DNA of 16,081 bases, taken from Cochliopodium minus (Eukaryota > Discosea > Himatismenida > Cochliopodiidae). Below the pieces are notes generated by a model. The model was not told where the DNA came from, ran no database searches, and saw only the letters and a program-made list of their open reading frames with translations. The stretch is from positions 3,950 to 20,030 of the forward strand of contig JAMYWO010000430.1 in the NCBI GenBank assembly GCA_024220525.1. Reading direction: 5' to 3'. Below are positions 1-8,000 of the stretch, piece by piece. How positions within the stretch are numbered: the first letter of the stretch is position 1; the number at the start of each line of letters is the position of its first letter. A program made the position numbers and the translations under genes.

Positions 1-2
1 TT

Positions 3-149
3 GCTGAAATGTTTCAAGGCGATAAAAGAAATGCAAAAGAAATTGCACAAAGTAATGGATGGTTGTTGATTACTAACTTTGTTAAGATTGGGAGGAAATC
101 TTGGAGATTTGCAAAAATTATTAAAATATCTTTATTTCAATTTTTATAA
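3..149 (+). CDS. possible 3' end of an upstream gene (partial, tentative)
   Basis: An open frame enters from the left edge and ends at TAA 147-149, giving 48 residues. Its first half (AEMFQGDKRNAKEIAQ, then SNGWLLITN) has balanced, coding-like composition. Its last part (from about residue 40, KIIKISLFQFL) drifts into AT-rich sequence. The pattern of Gly-Asp-Lys followed by KEIAQSNG and LLIT loosely recalls the C-terminal region of GatB, the glutamyl-tRNA(Gln) amidotransferase subunit. However, the known family continues for many more residues, so this would be a truncated version, an exon followed by an unseen splice, or a chance likeness. No intron donor starting GTA is visible inside it. 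I would not assign a function. Confidence 0.25.
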   Translation, partial: AEMFQGDKRNAKEIAQSNGWLLITNFVKIGRKSWRFAKIIKISLFQFL

Positions 150-556
150 ACTGTGTGAGATAATAATGATGGTCTTACTTTTTAATTCAGATTATACATT
201 GTTAGTTATTTAAACAAAATTTTTTTCACATTTCATAGTTAATATCTTTACATTCATCTTTCAGTCTCCAAACTTTTGTTTCACATTGAAGATTTTTTGT
301 TTGTCTCACAAACTGAGTGATCATTATTTGCTTTTTATATCAATTTTGTGTATCACATAAAAAGTTCAACTTTTTTTTTTTTTTTGAGTGATTTTATTTA
401 TATTGGGATAATTATGAAAGGTCAGAAAAAAACAAAATATAAAAAAAAAATAAGAGAGTATTGATCGAAGGCAAATATTAATCAAAAAATTTGTTTTTTA
501 TTTGGAAGAAGAGATCATAATTAACATCAATTTTTTTTTGAATAAAGGAACGAGAA
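150..556. other. intergenic region upstream of the collagen-like gene
   Basis: No coding frame is convincing here. The stretch is AT-rich and contains a run of about 14 T at 369-383 followed by GAGTGATT. An A-rich block (about 425-455) precedes the start codon at 557. It presumably holds the 5' leader and promoter of the collagen-like gene, but no recognisable TATA or initiator element can be singled out in this base composition. Confidence 0.4.
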
Positions 557-3500
557 ATGAAGAAGAATATTATCATATTGCTTATTTTGACAATACAAAT
601 TTACTCCATCTTCGCTATTGTAGAAAACAGATGGTCAGTTTTCAGAAAACCAGTTTCAATCCATGGATGCACAAGAATTGCAGGTAATCAAATCAAAATA
701 AAAAATTACATTATCTTTAGAAAAGCTAAAAAAAAATAAAAAATATTAATTTGAACTTGAGATAGATTCATACAAGAATTAAACAAAATACATTAAAAAA
801 TATATATAAATAAAAATGAAACATTTTTAAAAAAATGATTCTATCACTAACAAATAATAATTAATTTTTATACAAGGTGCATTTGATATTGATAAGGGTC
901 TTAAATTTGGACCAAACTTTGTATCCAATAAAGAAGTGATCCCAACTGATCAAAGATTTGTTTTTGATAAGAAGCAAAGAGAATTGGATCCTACCATCTG
1001 GATCCAAGTATGTGATCCTGATCCAAATGAGGCCTCCCAAAAATACAGAGAAACCTTCAGATTCGATGGTGCCAATGGAGGTATCCAAGCTATCGGTTAT
1101 AAATTAGCAAATACCTTGACCAGCGATCCTAATAGCGTACAAGAAGGATGCAAAGCCAAATGGATCATTACTCCATGGGGAGAATGGGGTGGAAGAGATA
1201 CCTACATCAGAGGGTAAAAAAAAACATTTCTTTTCTTATTATATACTCAAAAATAAATATTTTGTACTTTTAAAGCAAAATATATTATCAATAGAAATGA
1301 AATCATCTCAAAGCTGAAAATGAAATTATACCTCATGATATAATTTTAATATTTTATTTTATAAACTTTAAAATTTTATATTTAAAAGCAAATGATTCAC
1401 ATTGTTATTATGAAAACAATTATTATCTTATTCTGACCTAATTTTATTTTTATAATATCACAGATACCGCGGATTGGACGGCAATAAAGGAGAGAAGGGA
1501 TTGACCGGAGAAAAGGGAAGAAGAGGAGTCAACGGTTTGGATGGAGTCAATGGAGCAACCGGCATCAAGGGAGATGCAGGAGATAATGGAGTGCAAGGTT
1601 CCACTGGACCAAGAGGATTCGATGGTGCTACTGGCTTGCAGGGAGCTACTGGTGCATCTGGTCCTACTGGTGCTACTGGTGTGCAAGGATCTTCTGGTCC
1701 TACTGGTCCTACTGGTGTTGTTGGAAACACTGGGCCTAAGGGTCCTCAAGGTCTTCAAGGATTGACTGGACCACAAGGAGCAAGAGGTAAAAAAAGAAAT
1801 ATAAATCAGATATTCTCCTTCCTACTTCTTTGAATAATATACTTTGATGTTCTTATCATCTCTTTGTTTATAATTGAAGATTAATATACAATTATATGTT
1901 CATAAAGGATTAAATCCCAAATCATTCAATTATATCACAAATTATACCTTAATTCCATTAAATATATTCAAATATTGTATAAATAAGAATGTTTTTATTC
2001 ACTCTGATAATATAATATAGAATAAAAATGGAAATCAGATCAATATTAATCAACCTACAATTCCCAAATTGAATGCCTTTTGCCATATAATTCATTCCCC
2101 TAACCTTTAAATAAACTTAAACTCACCCCTTTTTCTTTCCATCATCTAGGTTTCACTGGAGCAACAGGTATCACCGGATTCACTGGTCCAGTAGGTAACA
2201 CAGGTCCAATCGGTCCATCAGGAAACATTGGTTTCACCGGAGCAGTCGGATCCACAGGAGTTACCGGATCCACAGGAGTCACTGGTGTCACCGGTGTACA
2301 AGGTCCACAAGGTCTTAGCGGGATCACTGGTCCACAAGGTATTACTGGTGTACAAGGAGCAGTAGGAAGAACTGGTAAAAAAAAATTTGAAAAAATTTTT
2401 CTTGGAAAATATTCAACAATTTTCTTCTTTTATTTTTTTTTTTTTCATTTCATTTTTTTAAACTTTTTTTTTTTTTTACAAAAAAGGTATTGTTGGAGCA
2501 ACTGGTGCTACTGGTGTCACTGGTGCTTTTGGTGTTGATGGAGTAATAGGAGTAACAGGTCCTACTGGTTTGCAAGGAGTTCAAGGAGACACTGGTATTT
2601 TTGGAGCAACTGGTAATTGAATCGAAAAATTATTCGTTGTCATTTTTTTTTTAATTTTTTGATTTTTGTTTTAAAATTTTGTAATGTTATTTCTTATTTT
2701 AAAATTTTTTTTGAAACTTTTTTTTTGAATGTTTTTATTATTTATTTTTTGAACGAAATTTTTTTTTCGTTTAGCATTTTTTATTTTTAAAAAACCTTTT
2801 TTTTTTATTATTATTTTGAAATGTAGGTCCCGTTGGAGCAACTGGTCTTGCAGGTATTCAAGGAGCAGCAGGTGCAAGAGGAACAGCAGGTACACCAGGT
2901 AGCCCAGGTACTGACGCAACCACATGTCAATCCCAACTTTACTTCTATCTCTTCAGAAACTCCATCTACATCCAAAACTTCAACGTTGCTACCCTTACTG
3001 GAAGCACCAACCAACTTTTGGCTTATGGAAGAGTTAACACCACAATCACCACTAGAGGTGGAGCAACTAAAACTGGTAAAAACATTTTATTTCTTATTAG
3101 TTTTTTATATCATATCATTTCTATTTTCTTTCATTTCTTTTCTCATTTTATATTAATTTTTTTTTATTTTTTTTTAAAAATGTTTTTAATTCATTTTTTT
3201 TTATCGTTCATTTAAAATTTCTTTGTTCTTTATTTTGCCACCCATTATTTTTTCATATTATTAATTTTTATATTTCGTTTTTATTTAATTTCAAAAATTT
3301 TTTTCTTTTTTTTGTTCTTTCAATTATTTTTATTTTTATTTTCTTTTGTTCAAGAATTATTTTTATTTTAAAATTTTAAATTATTTATTTTTTCCATTTT
3401 AATTTTTTGTTTTTATTTTTCCGATAAGAAATATTTTAAATAATTAATATTTTTAATTTTATTAAATAAAAAATTTTTTTTTTTTTAAAGCTCACATCGA

Positions 3501-4737
3501 TACTGCATACTGCTCAGTATATTGCGACAGAGTAGTGTTGGGAGGATATGGAGTATGGAGTAGACAACAAGTAGGAAACGCATCCCTCCTTAACGCACGT
3601 ACCCTCAACATCCGTGGTGCTAACGATCTCGCTAACGGAATCAATCCCTTCGTCAATCATTACTACTGGGTTCTTCCTAACAGACCTTCAGGTAAAGAAA
3701 TAAATTTTTTTTTGTTTTTTTTTTTAATTTCGTTTTTTTTATTTTTATTTTAAAATTATTTTAAAAAAATTTCAAAAGTTTTTTTTTGTTTTATTTTTTT
3801 TTTCATATTTTTCATGATTTTTTTATTTTAATAGAAATCATTTTATTTTTTGTTTCATATTTTTTTTTTTTAATTTATTATGATTGTTATGACTTTATTT
3901 GAAAATTTTTTTAATTAATAATTTAAATTTATTTTTATTTTTATTTCAGATTTAATAATTTTTCTTTTATTATTTAAACAGGAGGATCTGAATTGACCAC
4001 TCCTCAAACCAACACATTAACCGCATTAGTTTCAAGAACCTTCATTTGCGTTCCACCTCCCACTGTTGTCGGATATGTCACCACTTTCATCCCTCGTTCT
4101 TCTGTCGATTTCACCAATCTCAGCAATCGTTGTGTTGCTTTCTTGAGAATAGATTTCGAAGGAAGAGTTCATGCTTTCTATCTTGGTAAAAAAAATAATT
4201 TCTCAATTACATTTTTTGTTTAAATATTTTTAAAGTTCATTGTTTATTTTTAATAATTTTCATTTCTGTTATTTTTTAATTATTTTATTTTTCATTTCTG
4301 TTATTTTTATTTTTTTAATTAATTTTTTTTTTCATTCTTATTTCTATTATTTTATCATTTATTTTTCTTTATTATCTTTTGAGATTTTTCTTTTTATTTA
4401 TTTACCAAAGTTTTTTTTTATTAACTAAAGTTTTTTTATTTTTTTTGATTAATTCTTTTATTTTTTATTTTTTTTAACTCATTAACTTTTTTTAAAAAAA
4501 AAAATAGGTACATGTAACCCAACCTTTAATTCAGGAGGAACCTTTAACTACTTTTCCCATTTGGACTTCAACGGCTTCAGCTACGTTCCTGGTGCAAGAG
4601 GTAACAACGGAAAGACTCTCATTCAAGGTATCCAATACAATAACTTGAACGCTCCTGTCTACAATCCTGTCTATTACACTACTAATATCACTCTTATTGA
4701 CAATGACGACACTCAAATCTACTCTACCCTCTTGTAA
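557..4737 (+). CDS. secreted collagen-like protein, nine exons, 673 residues
   Basis: Exons: 557-683, 877-1213, 1464-1786, 2150-2374, 2487-2612, 2827-3075, 3491-3691, 3982-4185, 4508-4737; together 2022 nt ending in TAA. All introns are GT..AG and keep frame. Residues 1-20 form a signal peptide (two Lys, an Ile/Leu core, then SIFA), so the product should enter the secretory path. Residues 21-154 are an unrecognised N-terminal domain with Cys38, Cys88 and Cys134 and a Trp-rich end ([11 protein letters not shown]). Residues 155-409 are 85 perfect Gly-X-Y triplets without interruption. Residues 410-673 form a C-terminal domain with six Cys (first at 413) and several N-glycosylation sequons (NTT, NAS, NLS, NIT), probably the trimerisation or adhesive head. 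The expected role, inferred from architecture, is a trimeric extracellular or surface rod, as in collagens and bacterial BclA-type proteins. I recognise no known family for either flanking domain. Confidence 0.88.
1464..2915 (+). repeat. collagen triple-helix Gly-X-Y region (85 triplets over four exons)
   Basis: Counting from the Gly codon split between exons 2 and 3, the triplets number 36 (exon 3), 25 (exon 4), 14 (exon 5) and 10 (exon 6), with no break in glycine spacing. The first part carries many charged residues (for example GNKGEKG and GEKGRRG). The middle is dominated by Thr in Y (GAT, GVT, GPT, GFT). The last triplets are Ala/Thr/Pro with the only two Y-position prolines (GTP, GSP) before GTD and the C-terminal domain. 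Pro occurs in X about 14 times. Introns at 1787-2149, 2375-2486 and 2613-2826 interrupt the repeat, each after the first base of a Gly codon. Confidence 0.93.
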
Positions 4738-5031
4738 ATTTGGTCTCCTCACATTTCCCAAGTTTTTATTCTTTTTTTTTTCTATTTTTTTTGAACAAAA
4801 CTAAAATAGAAAAAAAGGAGCTTTGTTTCAAAAGAAAAATTAAATTAAACCATAAAACAAAAAACTTTTTCTTTTTTCTTTTCATTTCTTGAAGTCTTAA
4901 CAAAAAGACATTTGAAAAAATTAAGTTGAATGTTATTTTTGCATTACATTGATTTATTAAATTATTTTTTATTTAATTTTTTTTTTTAATTTTGAAGAAA
5001 AAAATTTTTTTTTAAACATTTTTTTTTATTT
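4738..5031. other. convergent 3' intergenic region
   Basis: The collagen-like gene (+) and the RasGAP gene (-) end facing each other 294 bp apart. The sequence is made of A- and T-runs with no coding frame. It must carry the 3' untranslated regions and poly(A) signals of both genes, but the base composition makes candidate AATAAA-like sites uninformative. Confidence 0.5.
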
Positions 5032-8000
5032 TTAATTATTTTTTTTGGATTTATTCTTGTTTTTGGGACTCAAAAAGCTCATAAAACCTTTTGTTGAAGA
5101 TCTTCTCTTGTTTTCCAACTCCTTGTTGAAAGTCATCACGTTTTCCACAGAACCAAGAACGTTCAAAACATCCACCTCGGACCAGTCTTGGTTGATAACT
5201 TTGGCTTTTTTGAGTAAAGCCCAAATGCAGTGGTAGATTTCTTCCGGTGTAAATTCGACTGTCTTTGGATCTTTTTCTCGTAATGTAGATCCGAACAAGC
5301 AAATGTAATCTTTAATTTTCAAAAGAAAATAATTATCATAGAAAAAAAAATAAAAGAATTAAAGATAATAAAAAATAATAAAAAAAAAAATAATAAAATA
5401 ATAAAAAATATAAAAATAAATTTTGAAAACAAATCCGTTGAAATCAAAAATAATAAATAAAATAAAATTAAAAATGAGAATGAAAAATAAATTAAGTAAA
5501 AAAAAAATAAAAGATAAAAAAATGAAAGATAAAAAACACAAAATTAATAAAGAAATTAAAGATAAGAAAAAAAATAAATAATGTAAAATTATTACCTAAC
5601 AAACGAGTGGAAATTTCTTCAAGAAGCTTGAGTTTTTCAGTTTCACTGTTTTCTTCTTCCTTTCTGTCATGATTGTTATTGTTATTAGAAGGGTCCACAT
5701 CTTTGTCTTTTTCCTTCAAATTCCCCACCACGTTAGTATCGCTCCTAAACAAAATGGAGGTAGTGCTGCGTGTACGAATGTGCTTGGCCAAACTTTTTTT
5801 ATTTTATTTTAAATTAATTTTAAATTAAAGTTTATTTTTTAAAGTTAATTTTAATTTTTAAACTGGTAATTTTACTTTTTTTTTTTATAATTTATTCGTT
5901 TTTTATTTGTATTTTTAAATTTTGATTTTACTTTTAATTAGTAATTTTTTGATTAATTTTTTATCGAATTATTTATTAATTTTTTATTCAATATTTATTT
6001 CGATTTTTTTATGTTTAATATTTAATTTTAATTTTAATTTTTAATTTTTAATATTAAATAATTATTTTTATTACTTTAATTTTAAATTTTAAATTTACTA
6101 TTTTTTATTATTAATTCTCATTTATTAATTTTTATTTTAAATTTTTATTTTATTTTTTAATTTTTATTTTAAATTTTTATTTCATTTTTTAATTTTTATT
6201 TTTTTATTATTTTTATTTATTTATTTTTATTCATGATTTTTAATTTTAATTTCCATTTTTATTTTTTTTTTCTAATATATTTTTTTTTACTTTCTCTTCT
6301 TTGGATCTTGCAACTTTACAGTTTTGTTGATTCCGATTTTATCGTTGACGAAAGAGATTTTTTTTTCAAGGAGATTGGGGCTTGAGGAAGAAGTGTTGTT
6401 GGGGCTTGAGGAGGGGGTTATTTCTATCATAGAAACGTCCTTTTTGTCGGAAATTATTTTGGAGTCTGATGATCTTTTTTGTAAATCTGAATTTTCTACA
6501 ACTATTTTTATTGCTAAGAAAAATTTTAAAATGAATAAATTAAAATAATAAAAAATGAATAAAATAAATTAAAAAATTATAAAAAAAATAATTAAAGTTA
6601 TTTGAATAAAAAAATATTTAAAAAAATTCTAAAAAGTTTAAAATAAAAATTTTTACAAAATTAATAAAAAATAAAATAAAAATAAAGATTAAAAACGTCT
6701 AAAAAATTTAATCAAAAATTATTGCAAATAAAATAAAATTAAATAAAAAATAAAACAAAATAAAAAAATTAAATAAAAAAAAAACAAAAAAATATTTAAT
6801 TTAAAGTACGTTCAAAAAACTTAATTGAAATTTTTTATAAAATAAAAATAAAAAATCAAATTCTTTTACCTTTGGTACGCTCAGGCTTTTCAACCAAGAA
6901 ACTGATTTTGTTTTCAGTTTCTTTGCTAATTACAAAATTTTGATCATTGTTACCACTAACATTATTATTGTCGTTATCTAAATGAAGGGGATCAAGATGG
7001 TTTTTATCATCAATATCATTTTTAATCTCCTCTTTAAGATTGTTTTTATCTTTATCATTTTTATTATCATTTTTATTATCATTTTTATCATTTTTAATCT
7101 CCTCTTTAAGATTGTTTATATCTTTATCATTTTTATTATCATTTTTATGATCATTTTTATTATCATCTTTATCATTTTTAATCTCCTCTTTGATATTGTT
7201 TATATCTTTATCATTTTTATGATCATCTTTATCATTTTTAACATCATCTTTAAGATCGGTTTTATCATCATTTTTTTTTTCGGAGAAAACTTTGATGGGG
7301 GAAGTTTTGTTGGGGATCTTGGAGTTTTTAAGTTTCACCAAAATTTTTTTGGCGGGAAAATTGGGATTGATCTTTGTTGGCGGAGTTTTTTCTGTTGGCA
7401 CGGAAACTTCCTCCCCAATGATTTTGAGAGGCTTTTTGATCAAAGGGATGTTGCTCTGAGATTTGCTGAGGGAGCTCCTCTTCTTCAGCGGAGATTTTGT
7501 CGGAGGATTTTTGGTGGGGAAGCCTGGGTCGATGAGGCGAGGGACGGAGGGGCTGGAGACAGAGTTTGAGTTTTGGTTTGTTTCTAATTTGATGATGTCT
7601 TTACTCTCAAAACCATTTTTATCATCAATAGTTTTTTCATTTTTTTCATTATTTTTATCATTAATCAATTTATCATTAATCAATTTATCATTTATCAATT
7701 TATCATTTATCAATTTTTTATTATTATTATCTTCATCATCTGAATTGTCACCAATGAAAACTTTGTTGATAGTAGAAGTATTGTTCTTGCAGGATGTTTG
7801 TTCTCCATCGTCAGTTTCAACATTCTTCCCGTTATGAGAAAACGAGTTGTCGTTTTTATTGTCATTAATGTTTAAATTCTTATCATTTTTAAGATTATTG
7901 TTCGAAATATTATTATCATTATTATTAATATTTTTATTAATATTATCATTATTATTATTATTATTATGATTATTATTAATATTTTTATTATTATTATTAA

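Noticed and set aside
1450-1776. Minus-strand open frames of 108 and 90 residues opposite the collagen exon 3
   Set aside because: They are the mirror of the Gly-X-Y repeat (Pro/Val/Thr- or Ser/Thr-rich periodic translation) and have no independent start or motif.
2142-2327. Minus-strand Pro/Val/Thr-rich frame opposite collagen exon 4
   Set aside because: Its three-residue periodicity is the antisense image of the collagen repeat.
4186-4507. Phe/Ile-rich open frame within the last collagen intron
   Set aside because: It is bounded by GTAAAA and a poly-A/TAG acceptor, and the flanking exons join in phase across it.
6982-7569. Plus-strand frame of 195 residues, Ile/Phe-rich, looking like a multi-pass membrane protein
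   Set aside because: It is antisense to the Asn/Asp/Lys repeats of the RasGAP tail, whose coding frame runs across the whole exon in phase with both neighbouring exons.
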